64,000 nt of DNA from Microbacterium sp. UFMG61 (GCF_015354505.1 NZ_JACAFP010000004.1:103497-167496), one strand, 5' to 3'. Counted from the stretch's first letter, positions 25,613-33,786 are shown. Made by a program: numbers and translations. Notes: generated from the sequence alone by a model not told the origin.

Positions 25613-26053
25613 TCAGAGGGCGATCTGATAGTGCGTGTATCCGGTGTGCGTCGCGACACGGTCGTACAGCGATCGGGCGGTCTCGTTTCCCTCTTGCGTC
25701 AGCCAGTACACCTTGGCGCATCCGCGCGCGGCCGCCCACTCGCGCACGTGTGCGATCAGCATCCGTCCTGCGCCCGCGCCCCGTGACTCGGGATCGACGA
25801 AGAGGTCCTCCAGATAGCAGTACTCGCCGCGACTCCAGGTCGCCGGATGCGTGAGCCAGTGCACGATTCCCACCGCTCGACCGTCATCATCGCGGGCGAT
25901 GGCGCCATGCAGCTCCTCATCCACGACGATCCGGGCGAAGGTCTCCGCAGTGACCTCACCATCGATCTCGGCCCCGTAGAACGTGAGGTAACCGGCCCAC
26001 AGGCCGGACCATTCATCGAAGTCGTTCTCAGTGATGGGGCTGATCGTGGTCAT
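25613..26053 (-). CDS. GNAT family N-acetyltransferase
   Basis: A 146-residue acetyltransferase using acetyl-CoA. The acetyl-CoA binding core is LEDLFVDPESRGAGAGRMLIAHVREWA (seen as LEDLFVDPESRGAGAGRML), with the following KVYWLTQEGNETARSLYDRVA typical of the GNAT beta5-alpha4 part. An ATG at 26071 gives six more residues, but the ATG at 26053 has TAGTGT 7 nt upstream and starts the conserved TTISPITENDFDEW fold, so it was chosen. The acetyl acceptor is unknown. Heads a pair with the flavoprotein gene. Confidence 0.9.
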   Translation of the reverse strand: MTTISPITENDFDEWSGLWAGYLTFYGAEIDGEVTAETFARIVVDEELHGAIARDDDGRAVGIVHWLTHPATWSRGEYCYLEDLFVDPESRGAGAGRMLIAHVREWAAARGCAKVYWLTQEGNETARSLYDRVATHTGYTHYQIAL

Positions 26054-26107
26054 GTCCTCCACACTATTCATCCGCTCATGACGACGCGCCCGGGAGACCA
26101 GCCCCGA

Positions 26108-26135
26108 TTGGTGCTGCGCGCGATCCGTGTAGTAC
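26108..26135 (+). promoter_or_regulatory. Candidate tRNA-Ala promoter
   Basis: TTGGTG at 26108-26113, 16 nt, TAGTAC at 26130-26135 (or TACTCT at 26133 with 19 nt), about 40 nt before the tRNA. Confidence 0.45.
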
Positions 26136-26173
26136 TCTGATCAGGTTGCTTCGGGAGTTCACGAAGCGATTCT

Positions 26174-26246
26174 GGGCCTGTGGCGCAGCTGGTAGCGCAC
26201 CTGCATGGCATGCAGGGGGTCAGGGGTTCGAGTCCCCTCAGGTCCA
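26174..26246 (+). tRNA. tRNA-Ala (anticodon GGC)
   Basis: A 73-nt cloverleaf: acceptor GGGCCTG pairs with CAGGTCC, D arm GCGC..GCGC, anticodon arm CCTGC-ATGGCAT-GCAGG with anticodon GGC, T arm AGGGG-TTCGAGT-CCCCT, discriminator A. CCA is not encoded. Reads alanine GCC codons, the main alanine codon in such GC-rich genomes. Confidence 0.97.
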
Positions 26247-26251
26247 CAACG

Positions 26252-26278
26252 AAACCCGCGAGAGATCGCGGGTTTTTT
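26252..26278 (+). terminator. Terminator after tRNA-Ala
   Basis: AACCCGCGA / TCGCGGGTT stem with a short GAGA-type loop and a six-T run at 26273-26278; a canonical rho-independent terminator just after the tRNA. Confidence 0.9.
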
Positions 26279-26463
26279 GTTGTCCTCGTGGCTTCTGAGC
26301 GCAGGATCCGCACGCGCACGCGACTGCGCAGCCGCGGCGCCCAGCAGCACTAGCTGAGCGTCTGACCGTCGTCAACCCAGCCACGTCGATCCCGCACGCT
26401 CCGTAGGGTGGGAGGAGAGCACCGACGAACGTCCGTGCAGGCGACGTCACGGGAGGCGCACGG

Positions 26464-27276
26464 ATGCCGGAGCTGTCGGTCGATGCGGGGCACCTCCGAA
26501 CCTCGGTGGTCATCCCGGTCAAGGACGACGCCCCGCTGCTCGCCCGCTGCCTCGACGCGCTCGCGGCGCAGACCGTTCCGCCCGATGAGGTGATCGTCGT
26601 CGACAACGGCTCGACCGACGACTCGGCGGCCATGGCGCTCGCCGCCGGCGCCCGTGTCATCCCGTGCCCCGTCCCGGGCATTCCTGCCGCAGCGGCGGCC
26701 GGATACGACGCCGCGCGAGGAGCGCTCGTACTGCGCCTCGACGCCGATTGCGTGCCGGCACCGACCTGGGTCGCGGAGGTGCGCGAAGCCTTCTCGAGCG
26801 CCGAGCAGGTCGCGGCGTTCACGGGACGCGCGCACTTCACCGACGGCCCGCGCGCTCTCCGCGCACCGCTCTCGCTGCTCTATCTCGGCGCGTACGCGGC
26901 GATGACCGGCGTGGCGCTCGGTCATCTGCCGCTCTTCGGGTCGAACCTCGCCTTCCGCCGTTCAGCCTGGGAACAGGTCAAGGGCGACGTGCACCGCGAA
27001 GACGCCGAGGTCCACGACGACCTCGACCTCGCGTTCCACCTCGGTGACGCGTTCACGATCGCTCGACTGCCCGGTTCATCGATGGGCATGTCGATGCGAC
27101 CGCTGACTCAGGGCGCGTTCGGCCGCCGCGTGCGTCGAGGGTTCCGGAGCGTGATGATGCACTGGCCAGAGGACTTCCCGCCCCGCCGCTGGCGTCGTCT
27201 CGTCGCACGCCGTCGTCTCGCCGCGCGACATCGCCGTGCGACGCCCGTTCGCGCATCGGCAGGGATCGCAGCATGA
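26464..27276 (+). CDS. Glycosyltransferase family 2
   Basis: A 270-residue GT-A fold enzyme. SVVIPVKDDAPLLARCLDAL at about 14-33 is the nucleotide-sugar-binding start, VIVVDNGSTDDS near 44-55 the conserved Asp region, LRLDADCVPAP near 92 the metal-binding DxD, and HREDAEVHDDLDLAFHL near 180 the catalytic acidic region. No membrane helices are obvious; the C-terminus is very arginine-rich (RRWRRLVARRRLAARHRR), which may bind the membrane. Ribosome site GGGAGG precedes the ATG. Its stop overlaps the next start (ATGA). It may decorate a lipid or cell-wall polymer; acceptor unknown. Confidence 0.92.
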   Translation: MPELSVDAGHLRTSVVIPVKDDAPLLARCLDALAAQTVPPDEVIVVDNGSTDDSAAMALAAGARVIPCPVPGIPAAAAAGYDAARGALVLRLDADCVPAPTWVAEVREAFSSAEQVAAFTGRAHFTDGPRALRAPLSLLYLGAYAAMTGVALGHLPLFGSNLAFRRSAWEQVKGDVHREDAEVHDDLDLAFHLGDAFTIARLPGSSMGMSMRPLTQGAFGRRVRRGFRSVMMHWPEDFPPRRWRRLVARRRLAARHRRATPVRASAGIAA

Positions 27277-28133
27277 CGGCATCCGACCCAGAGAGCCCCG
27301 CGAGGAGCGGCGAGACGCCCATGGGAGCGATCGACCCCGACGATCTGCACGTGATGACCTTCAATCTCCGTCGTCCGACAGACAGCGCCCTGCAGCGGCG
27401 AGCGGATCGGTGGAGCACCAGGGCTCCGGCGGTCTCGGCACTGCTGCGCACCAGCCGTCCCGCCGTGCTCGCGCTCCAGGAGGCGCTGCCGCACGCCATG
27501 CCGACCGTCCGCGATGCCCTGGGCGACGCCTACCGCAGCCTGGGGCGCGGTCGCGGACCCGAAGGGCGCGGCGAGGGCACTCCGCTGCTGTACGACAGCA
27601 CCCGACTGATCGTGCGGACGTGGAGGCAGGAAGCACTGTCCGACGAGCCTGACCGCGCGGGGTCCCGAGATCGGGGAACCCCGTTCCCGAGGATCCTCGT
27701 GTGGGCCGACTTCGAGGACCGACGCACGGGATCGGTGTTCCTCGTGGTCAACGCACACCTCGATCCGCTGTCCGCTCGCTCCCGCGACCGGTCGGTGTCC
27801 CGCACGCACGCTCTGCTCCGGGACCGGACGCTGCCGACGATCGTGCTCGGGGACTTCAACGCCAGTCCCCGTTCGAAGACCCTGCGACGGATGCTCGACG
27901 GTGGGCCCTTGGTCGATGCCTGGACGGCCGCGCGCACGCGGCACACTCCGGAGTGGGGCACCCACGCCAACTACCGGCGGCCGCGGACCGGCGCGAGACG
28001 GATCGACGGGATCCTCACCACGCCTGACATCGACGTCCGATCGGTGGCCATCGACGCGCGGCGCTTCGACGGAATCTCCCCGTCCGACCACCTGGCGGTG
28101 CACGGCATCCTGCGCATCGGAGGAACCACGTGA
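27273..28133 (+). CDS. Endonuclease/exonuclease/phosphatase (EEP) family protein
   Basis: A 286-residue metal-dependent EEP hydrolase. All catalytic blocks are visible: MTFNLRRP (Asn, about 29-36), ALQEALPHAM (metal-binding Glu, about 70), VVNAHLDPLS (about 163), VLGDFNASP (Asp/Asn, about 192) and SPSDHLAVHG (Asp/His, near the end). No signal peptide. The family includes nucleases, sphingomyelinases and inositol-phosphate phosphatases, and the mid-gene RRIDGILTTPDI also fits. Coupled by ATGA to the glycosyltransferase and by GTGA to the membrane protein that follows, so the three probably act together. Confidence 0.9.
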   Translation: MTASDPESPARSGETPMGAIDPDDLHVMTFNLRRPTDSALQRRADRWSTRAPAVSALLRTSRPAVLALQEALPHAMPTVRDALGDAYRSLGRGRGPEGRGEGTPLLYDSTRLIVRTWRQEALSDEPDRAGSRDRGTPFPRILVWADFEDRRTGSVFLVVNAHLDPLSARSRDRSVSRTHALLRDRTLPTIVLGDFNASPRSKTLRRMLDGGPLVDAWTAARTRHTPEWGTHANYRRPRTGARRIDGILTTPDIDVRSVAIDARRFDGISPSDHLAVHGILRIGGTT

Positions 28134-28717
28134 AAGACGACTTCCTGCGACCGCCGGCGACGCTGGGCGACTGGCTCGCCGATGGGCTGCGCCTGATCGG
28201 CGTGCTCGGGCTGATCGCCGCCGCGATCTGGCTGAAACCCACGGATGTCGGGATCGCCGCGCTCGCGCTGCCCGCGCTCATGCTCCCCCGGATGCTGGGC
28301 CTCGCAGCCTGGTTCGACGTCACCGCCTGTGCGACAGTGCTCGTCGCAGCGTGGAGCAACGTCTTCGACCTCTACCGCACCGTCACCGGCTGGGATCTCG
28401 TGCTGCACTTCCTCTGCACCGGAGTGCTGGCGGTCATCGCCGCCGTCATCCTCACCCGCACGGGCATCGTCCCCCTCGCCGCGGCAGTCGACGGGAGCGG
28501 GCCCTCGCTGCGGCGACGCACACCGGTCGTCCTCGTACCGCTGGTCGCGCTCGCGATCAGCGCGGTCTGGGAGATGATCGAGTGGCTCGGCTGGAGGTAT
28601 CTCAGCGACGACATCTTCGTCACATACCAGGACACGATCGGTGACATGGTGCTGGGCGGGCTCGGTGGTATCGCGGCCGGCATCCTCCTCGCTCTCGTCC
28701 CGGTGGGCCGGCGATAG
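28130..28717 (+). CDS. YjdF-like (DUF2238) integral membrane protein
   Basis: A 195-residue membrane protein with about six helices. The YjdF/DUF2238 pattern is seen in VTGWDLVLHFLCTG (about 87-100), ISAVWEMIEWLGWRY (about 143-157) and VTYQDTIGDMVLGGLGG (about 164-180): conserved Asp/His, Glu-x-x-Glu and Asp residues within membrane helices. Function of the family is unknown. GTG start with ribosome site GGAGGAACCAC, overlapping the EEP stop by 4 nt; last gene of the three-gene unit. Confidence 0.85.
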   Translation: MKDDFLRPPATLGDWLADGLRLIGVLGLIAAAIWLKPTDVGIAALALPALMLPRMLGLAAWFDVTACATVLVAAWSNVFDLYRTVTGWDLVLHFLCTGVLAVIAAVILTRTGIVPLAAAVDGSGPSLRRRTPVVLVPLVALAISAVWEMIEWLGWRYLSDDIFVTYQDTIGDMVLGGLGGIAAGILLALVPVGRR

Positions 28718-28758
28718 AGAGCTGCATCGCCGCCGGTTCGCCTGACCTGGAAAGCCGG

Positions 28759-28786
28759 GGCGCCGCGTACAGCAGCACGCGGCGCC
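28759..28786 (+). terminator. GC-rich hairpin after the GT2 operon
   Basis: GGCGCCGCGT / ACGCGGCGCC is a perfect 10-bp stem with an 8-nt loop but no T run. It lies 42 nt after the operon end and before the next promoter, so it may slow or stop transcription. Confidence 0.5.
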
Positions 28787-28798
28787 AGCGCCAGGGAC

Positions 28799-28827
28799 TT
28801 GCTATCGGAGTCGGGCCTGGATAGAAA
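28799..28827 (+). promoter_or_regulatory. Candidate promoter of the AI-2E family transporter gene
   Basis: TTGCTA at 28799-28804, 17 nt, TAGAAA at 28822-28827, about 55 nt before the start codon. Confidence 0.4.
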
Positions 28828-28880
28828 GACGGGGCGATCGTTCGTCATTCCGGCGTCGGCGCGTACAGCAGGAGGCGCAC

Positions 28881-30014
28881 GTGATGGGACTGTTCCGACG
28901 ACCGGAGCCGACGACAGCAGACTCGACGACCCCGGGCGCGAGCAGCCTCTGGGCCCGAGGGTGGGGACTCGCCGCCACACGCAGCCTGCAGACCCTCTCC
29001 GTCCTCGCCCTCGTGGCGGTGGGCGTCCTGGTGATCACGCAGCTGTCACTCGTGTTCATCCCGGTGACGATCGCGCTGATCCTTGCGTCCGCCATCCATC
29101 CGCTCGTGGCGTTCATGCGCCGACGCGGAGTGCCGTCGATCCTCGCGACCTGGATCGCGCTGATCGGGATCCTCGCCATCCTGGGCGGGGTCGTCTGGGT
29201 GATCGTGCTCACCGTGCGCTCGCAGTGGGACGACCTGGTCGAGTCCGCGACCGACGGCATCGCTCAGGTGACCGCCTGGCTCGACACACTGCCCTTCGAC
29301 ATCGCGGCGATCGACCTCGACGACCTGTGGGCCAGCGCCGGCGATTTCCTCACCAGCGCGTCGTTCGGTCGCGGTGCTCTCGCCGGCGTCTCGGCGACGG
29401 CGAGCTTCTTCACCGGACTCGCTCTGATGATCGTCGTGCTCTTCTTCTTCCTCAAGGACGGTCCTCGCATCTGGGAGTTCCTCCTGCGCCCGTTCACAGG
29501 GGCGAGCTACGAGCGCGCTCGGCGCATCGGCGACAAGACGGTCGACGTCTTCGGCGGGTACATCCGCGGAACATCGATCGTGGCCGCTGCGGACGCCGTC
29601 GGTATCGGCGTGGGTCTGGCGATCCTCCAGATCCCGCTCGCTCTCCCCCTCGCGGTCATCGTCTTCCTGACGGCGTTCATTCCGCTCGTCGGCGCGACGG
29701 CGGCCGGCATCCTCGCCGCTCTCGTCGCACTCGTGACCCACGGACCCCTCGCCGCTCTGATCGTCGTCGGAATCGTCGTGCTCGTCAACCAGCTCGAGGG
29801 CAACTTCCTGCAGCCGGTCGTCATGGCGCGGTCCCTCAAGCTGCACGCGCTCGTGATCCTGCTCGCCCTGACCACGGGCACCATCCTCGGTGGGATCGTC
29901 GGCGCTGTGCTGTCGGTGCCGATCGCCGCGGTGGCGTGGGGCATCATCACCGTCTGGGACGGTCCGCACACGGCTGCGCGCCCCTTCCGCAAGAAGCGAG
30001 AAGAGACCGTGTGA
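28881..30014 (+). CDS. AI-2E family transporter (PF01594)
   Basis: A 377-residue membrane protein with the fold of the AI-2E/TqsA/PerM family: N-terminal helix pair, the soluble helical insert (about 100-165), then a run of helices with DVFGGYIRGTSIVAAADAVG (about 220), FLTAFIPLVGATAAG (about 260) and the diagnostic NQLEGNFLQPVVMARSLKLH (about 315). Members include autoinducer-2 exporters and sodium/proton antiporters; which applies here cannot be said. AGGAGG precedes GTG 28881 by 5 nt and ATG 28884 by 8 nt, so either may start translation. Ends in a strong terminator. Confidence 0.92.
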   Translation: MMGLFRRPEPTTADSTTPGASSLWARGWGLAATRSLQTLSVLALVAVGVLVITQLSLVFIPVTIALILASAIHPLVAFMRRRGVPSILATWIALIGILAILGGVVWVIVLTVRSQWDDLVESATDGIAQVTAWLDTLPFDIAAIDLDDLWASAGDFLTSASFGRGALAGVSATASFFTGLALMIVVLFFFLKDGPRIWEFLLRPFTGASYERARRIGDKTVDVFGGYIRGTSIVAAADAVGIGVGLAILQIPLALPLAVIVFLTAFIPLVGATAAGILAALVALVTHGPLAALIVVGIVVLVNQLEGNFLQPVVMARSLKLHALVILLALTTGTILGGIVGAVLSVPIAAVAWGIITVWDGPHTAARPFRKKREETV

Positions 30015-30016
30015 GT

Positions 30017-30048
30017 CGAGCGGTCGCCCTTCCGGGGGCGACCGCTCG
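30017..30048 (+). terminator. Terminator after the AI-2E transporter gene
   Basis: CGAGCGGTCGCCC / GGGCGACCGCTCG is a perfect 13-bp stem with a 6-nt loop, beginning 3 nt after the stop codon. Little T run (ATACTCCTCTC). Confidence 0.7.
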
Positions 30049-30137
30049 ATACTCCTCTCGCTCTCTCCGGTCAAGCATCTGCCGCCCGAGACCGAAGCTA
30101 CCTATCGTGGGCGACACCGAAACGAGAGGAGACGACG

Positions 30138-30323
30138 ATGTCCACACCCATTCCCCCGCTGGTGCCGCTGCCCGACGACGGTGATCCGCACGACAGCATT
30201 CCCCGTCAGGAGGTCGACGGAGAACGAGTTCTCGACGCCGACGCCGACCCCGACCAGATCGACAGCGCCGCTGCCGATCGCATCGCCGCCGAGAACGGCG
30301 ACGCCGATCAGGACGACGCGTGA
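30138..30323 (+). CDS. Small acidic protein (61 aa), unknown function
   Basis: A 61-residue, very acidic and proline-rich protein with no membrane segment and about 18 Asp/Glu residues (PLPDDGDPHDS, VLDADADPDQIDSAAADRIA). It resembles short uncharacterised proteins of Microbacteriaceae. The ribosome site GAGAGGAG at the right spacing and isolation between two terminators support a real monocistronic gene; a -10-like TATCGT lies about 35 nt upstream. No function can be offered; likely intrinsically disordered. Confidence 0.7.
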   Translation: MSTPIPPLVPLPDDGDPHDSIPRQEVDGERVLDADADPDQIDSAAADRIAAENGDADQDDA

Positions 30324-30344
30324 ACGACCGCACGTGAACGACGA

Positions 30345-30373
30345 CGCGGCAGGCTCCGAGGGAGCCTGCCGCG
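30345..30373. terminator. Bidirectional terminator between convergent small genes
   Basis: CGCGGCAGGCTCC / GGAGCCTGCCGCG, perfect 13-bp stem with a GAG loop, located between the 61-aa gene (+) and the 94-aa gene (-). Confidence 0.75.
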
Positions 30374-30378
30374 ATTCG

Positions 30379-30663
30379 TCATGTCGCCAATAACGGCGGC
30401 AGATGCGGGATGACGATCGGCCGCGTGGCGCGGCTCGGATCCTGCACGCGAGCGACCTCGGACAACACCTCGTACGCGTTCGCGTAGCGGACTGCGAGAG
30501 GCAGATCGCGTAGCCACACCACCTCGACCTCGGTCTCGGCATACTCATAGACGCACGCGACGACGTGGCGAGGATCATCCGCCGCGTAGCGCAGGTCGTT
30601 GATGACCCACTCCGACGGCGTGATGCGTGTGAGCACGTATCTGGGCTCTGGATCTCCGGACAT
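30379..30663 (-). CDS. Conserved hypothetical protein (94 aa)
   Basis: A 94-residue soluble protein. Visible features: SEWVINDLRYAADDPRHVVACVYE and VEVVWLRDLPLAVRYANAYEVL (each shortened here: WVINDLRY, DDPRHVVACVYEY, VEVVWLRDLPL, RYANAYEVLSE), a pattern I have seen in short actinobacterial proteins of unknown role. The ATG at 30663 has a good ribosome site (GGAGG, 7 nt spacing); the longer open frame to 30747 is not supported. Single gene, ended by the shared terminator. Confidence 0.82.
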   Translation of the reverse strand: MSGDPEPRYVLTRITPSEWVINDLRYAADDPRHVVACVYEYAETEVEVVWLRDLPLAVRYANAYEVLSEVARVQDPSRATRPIVIPHLPPLLAT

Positions 30664-30740
30664 TCGTTGACCTCCACTGCTCTTTCCCCCACTCTGATCA
30701 TGGGTGAGAGCAGGGGATGCCGATAGGGCCTTGACAGGTC

Positions 30741-30761
30741 GCGGCACTCAGGCAGTGCCGC
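30741..30761 (-). terminator. Hairpin after the SDR gene
   Basis: GCGGCACT / AGTGCCGC, perfect 8-bp stem with a CAGGC-type loop, just 6 nt after the SDR stop. No T run; probably ends the long obg-to-SDR transcript. Confidence 0.5.
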
Positions 30762-30766
30762 AGTCG

Positions 30767-31456
30767 TCAGCCCCGTGGCCGGATAGTGAGGTCTGTGAGT
30801 GCCGCGTCATCCGGCAGATCGAGCGCGGTCAGGATCGTCGTCGCCACGGAGTCCGCCGTGATGAACCGGGACGCGTCGTAGTCGCGGCCCTCCTGCTGGT
30901 GGACGCGCTCCTGCATCGGGGTCGCTGTTCGACCCGGATAGATCGATGTGACCCGCACTCCGTGCTCCGCCTCTTCGGCGCGCAGAGAGTCGGCCAGCGC
31001 CTTCAGACCGTGCTTCGACGCCGCGTAGGCCGACCAGTCGGCATGCGCGTGCAGGCCTGCCCCCGAGTTCACGAACACGACCCGACCCTTCTGCATCCGC
31101 AGGAGCGGAAGCAGAAGCCGCGTGAGTTCGGCAGGACCGACGAGGTTCACGGCGAGCTGTCTCTCCCAGAGCGTCGCGGGCAGATCAGCCACGGGCCCGA
31201 GGTCGACGACACCCGCCGCGTGCACGATCGAGTCGATGCGCTCGGGCAGAGCCTGCTTCGACAGTGCCCAGGAGAGTCGCCCGGGCTGCGCCAGGTCGCC
31301 CACGATCGTGGAGGAACCGGGAAAGGTCCCTGCGATCTCTCGCGCCCGACCGGCATCACGCGCGAGGAGGACGATCTGATCACCGCGATCGAGCAGGCGT
31401 CGAGCCACAGCCGCACCGATGCCGGAGCCGGCGCCGGTGATCAGATGGACCGGCAC
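30767..31456 (-). CDS. Short-chain dehydrogenase/reductase (SDR)
   Basis: A 229-residue classical SDR. The cofactor motif TGAGSGIGAAVA is at residues 7-18, the NNAG-equivalent is HAAGVVD, the catalytic Ser lies in VVFVNSGAG and the YxxxK pair is YAASKHG (Tyr and Lys four apart). GYPGRT-like SIYPGRTATPM follows. An NAD(P)-dependent oxidoreductase of unknown substrate. GTG at 31456 begins (V)PVHLITGAG, 1 nt after the rsfS stop, so the gene is coupled to rsfS; the frame is open far upstream but only as rsfS shadow. Confidence 0.9.
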   Translation of the reverse strand: MPVHLITGAGSGIGAAVARRLLDRGDQIVLLARDAGRAREIAGTFPGSSTIVGDLAQPGRLSWALSKQALPERIDSIVHAAGVVDLGPVADLPATLWERQLAVNLVGPAELTRLLLPLLRMQKGRVVFVNSGAGLHAHADWSAYAASKHGLKALADSLRAEEAEHGVRVTSIYPGRTATPMQERVHQQEGRDYDASRFITADSVATTILTALDLPDDAALTDLTIRPRG

Positions 31457-31457
31457 G

Positions 31458-31841
31458 TCAGGAGTGATCCGCAGGGGCGGGGTCAGCGATCTCGAACGGA
31501 ACGACGGGGCAGTCCTTCCAGAGTCGCTCGAGACCGTAGTAGACCCGCTCCTCCTGGTGGAAGACGTGGACGATGAGGTCGCCGAAGTCGAGCAGCACCC
31601 ATCGTGCCTCCGCGCGGCCCTCGCGGCGCACGCGCTTGTGACCCGACTCGATGAGCTTGTCCTCGATCTCATCGGCGATCGCGGCGACGTTGCGCTCGCT
31701 GTTCCCGGTGACGAGCAGGAAGATGTCGACGAGCGGAAGAGGCTCCGACACGTTCAGCGCGACGAGGTCTTCACCGCCCTTCGAGACGGCTGCGTCGGCT
31801 GCGAGCTGCAGCATCTCTACGGCGGTTTCAGGTGACTGCAT
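31458..31841 (-). CDS. rsfS: Ribosome silencing factor RsfS
   Basis: A 127-residue member of the RsfS/Iojap family that binds L14 of the 50S subunit and blocks joining of subunits when nutrients are low. Family blocks: DLVALNVSEPLPLVDIFLLVTGNSERNVAAIADEI (here LVALNVSE, DIFLLVTGNSERNVAAIAD), then ARWVLLDFGDLIVHVFH and REERVYYGLERLW-like EERVYYGLERLW near the C-terminus. It lies 5 nt after the transmembrane protein gene and two genes after nadD, the standard nadD-rsfS neighbourhood. Confidence 0.96.
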   Translation of the reverse strand: MQSPETAVEMLQLAADAAVSKGGEDLVALNVSEPLPLVDIFLLVTGNSERNVAAIADEIEDKLIESGHKRVRREGRAEARWVLLDFGDLIVHVFHQEERVYYGLERLWKDCPVVPFEIADPAPADHS

Positions 31842-31846
31842 CAGAT

Positions 31847-32956
31847 TCAGAACACATTTCCGGTGAAGGCCACGATCAGGGCGACGCCCAGCGCGAGCGC
31901 GAGACCACCCGCCACGATCGCGAGGATGAGCATGAGTTTGTTGCCCTTTTCGGGGGCCGGAGGGCGGATGACCTCTCCGGCGGGCTTGATGGTGCTGACC
32001 GCGGCGCTCGCTGCGATCGGCGTCGGCGAGGATGCGGGCGGAAGCTCACCGTCGATGAGAACGGCGTCCACCTCCTTGCCGTCGGTCGTTCCATGAGCGT
32101 GTCCCTGCGAGCCGAGACCCTTGGGAAGCTCGTACGAGCCCGTGACGAGGATCTCACCCGTCGAGGCGACGGGTCCGGAGAGCGAACCGTCGCCGGGCGC
32201 GGGGTTGAAGATCAGTGTGTTGCCGCCGCGATGCTGCGACCCGGCGGAGTCGCCCACCGTGAGGAGTTCGTCGAACGACGGGGTGAACGGCTTCGCAGGC
32301 TCCGCCTGGTCTTCCAGCACGCCCTGCCCGAAGGTGGAGCTGACCACGGGACGCGCCTCTTCGGCGTCGTCCTCGGTGGCGGGCTCGGCGTCAGAGAGGG
32401 CTGCATCGGCCTCGTCCGAAACGGCGTTCTGCTCAGGGACCACGGAGACGTCCGAGGCCTGGTGGGCACGCGCTGCAGCGCTCACGGGAGCGGCGGCGAT
32501 CTCTTCGTCGATGTCGTCGTCGGAGTCGTCCACGTCATCCGCGGGCACCGAAGGCTCCTCCTGCTCGGCCGCCGATTCGTCGGCGTGAGCATCGGTCGAC
32601 GAGTCGTCCGCAGGAGACTCGTCGGAATGCGCACCGTCCACATCGTTCGACGAGCTCGGCTCCGCATACGCATCGGTGTCGGACTCTGTGTCCGAGCCGG
32701 ATCGCGAGCGCTCGAGTTCACGCACCTGGCGACGGGTCAGCCGAGTTGCGGCACCGGCATCGGCATCGGACGGGATGGGCGCGGGCGTCGGATCGACCGG
32801 CTCGGCGGCTCGCGGCTCGGGTGATGCCGGGGGCACCGATGCAGCCGCCGCGGCGGCCTCCTCGGGCGTGATCACCGGCGTGGAACCGGTCAGCCGGATC
32901 TCACGCAGCTGCTTTCGCGTCAGCGGACCCTGCTCATGCCGATCCGATGTACTCAT
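31847..32956 (-). CDS. Acidic low-complexity protein with a C-terminal membrane anchor
   Basis: A 369-residue protein without a recognised family. A Ser/Asp/Glu/Ala-rich, probably disordered region covers about residues 25-330; a single hydrophobic segment [21 protein letters not shown] (about 341-361, given in part) ends the chain, so it is tail-anchored. Two copies of a short basic motif stand out: [13 protein letters not shown] near residue 12 and [13 protein letters not shown] near 71. The ATG at 32956 overlaps the nadD stop by 4 nt (ATGA), which ties it firmly into the nadD-rsfS operon. The position suggests a conserved actinobacterial envelope or division-linked factor; this is only inference. 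Confidence 0.85.
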   Translation of the reverse strand: MSTSDRHEQGPLTRKQLREIRLTGSTPVITPEEAAAAAASVPPASPEPRAAEPVDPTPAPIPSDADAGAATRLTRRQVRELERSRSGSDTESDTDAYAEPSSSNDVDGAHSDESPADDSSTDAHADESAAEQEEPSVPADDVDDSDDDIDEEIAAAPVSAAARAHQASDVSVVPEQNAVSDEADAALSDAEPATEDDAEEARPVVSSTFGQGVLEDQAEPAKPFTPSFDELLTVGDSAGSQHRGGNTLIFNPAPGDGSLSGPVASTGEILVTGSYELPKGLGSQGHAHGTTDGKEVDAVLIDGELPPASSPTPIAASAAVSTIKPAGEVIRPPAPEKGNKLMLILAIVAGGLALALGVALIVAFTGNVF

Positions 32957-33555
32957 GCCTTGCTCCGATACAGATGATGCTTCGCGATGTATTGAACGAC
33001 TCCGTCGGGAACCAGGTACCAGACCGGCTCGTCCTCGCGAACCCGCGCGCGGCACGCCGTCGACGAGATCGACAGGGCCGGCACCTCCAACTGGCTGACG
33101 TTGTCGCTCGGGAGGCCGTCTGTGCTCAGGATGTGACCTGGACGTGAGACCGCGACGAAGTGGGCCAGTTCCCACAACTCATCATGGTCCCTCCAACTGA
33201 GAATTTGCGCTACGGCGTCCGCTCCCGTGATGAAGAACAGCTCCGCATCGGGCCGAGCCTTCTTGAGATCACGCAGCGTGTCGATCGTGTACGTCGGTCC
33301 CTCACGATCGACATCGACGCGGCTCACCGTGAACTGCGGGTTGGATGCGGTGGCGATGACCGTCATCAGGTAGCGGTGCTCGCTCGGCGTGACTTCGGCC
33401 TTCTGCCATGGCCGCCCGGTCGGCACGAACACGACCTCGTCGAGATCGAAGGAGTGCGCGACCTCGCTGGCGGCGACCAGGTGCCCGTGGTGGATGGGGT
33501 CGAAGGTGCCGCCCATCACTCCGATGCGCGCCGGACGCGAGGTCGTGTCGTTCAT
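32953..33555 (-). CDS. nadD: Nicotinate-nucleotide adenylyltransferase
   Basis: A 200-residue enzyme that joins nicotinate mononucleotide and ATP in NAD synthesis. The nucleotidyltransferase motif is [16 protein letters not shown] near residues 14-29, [10 protein letters not shown] follows, [13 protein letters not shown] sits mid-chain and the second nucleotide motif [10 protein letters not shown] near 170 is the ISSTxIR-type signature. ATG at 33555, 6 nt after the small membrane protein gene. Essential housekeeping enzyme. Confidence 0.96.
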   Translation of the reverse strand: MNDTTSRPARIGVMGGTFDPIHHGHLVAASEVAHSFDLDEVVFVPTGRPWQKAEVTPSEHRYLMTVIATASNPQFTVSRVDVDREGPTYTIDTLRDLKKARPDAELFFITGADAVAQILSWRDHDELWELAHFVAVSRPGHILSTDGLPSDNVSQLEVPALSISSTACRARVREDEPVWYLVPDGVVQYIAKHHLYRSKA

Positions 33556-33561
33556 AGGGGC

Positions 33562-33786
33562 CTAGTGGCCGTGCCCTGCCTCGTGACCGTCCTTGCCGTG
33601 CTGCGCGGCCCATGCCTCGGCCTTCGCGGAGCGGCGGTTGGCGACGTTCTTGTACGACAGCGTGACCAGACCGAGGAACGCGAACAGGATGATGGCGATC
33701 ACCCCGAAGATCAGCGTCTCTGCCTGGACGTTGCCGTGGTGTTCGGTCTCGGCGGCGACCATCGCGATCTGTGCGACGAGGTTCAT
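33562..33786 (-). CDS. Small membrane protein with histidine-rich tail (74 aa)
   Basis: A 74-residue protein: short N-terminus, one membrane helix (LIFGVIAIILFAFLGLVTLSY, about 25-45, given in part), a basic cytoplasmic part KNVANRRSAKAEAW and a tail rich in His and Gly (GKDGHEAGHGH). ATG at 33786 has GGAGTCAGG just before it. Position between proA and nadD is kept in the operon with short gaps. The tail could bind metal, but similar tails occur in small proteins without such a role. Function unknown. Confidence 0.8.
   Translation of the reverse strand: MNLVAQIAMVAAETEHHGNVQAETLIFGVIAIILFAFLGLVTLSYKNVANRRSAKAEAWAAQHGKDGHEAGHGH

Noticed and set aside
26068-26350. Short minus-strand frames (DLRGLEPLTPCMPC type) near 26.2 kb
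   Set aside because: They are translations of the tRNA-Ala gene in reverse, a common artefact.
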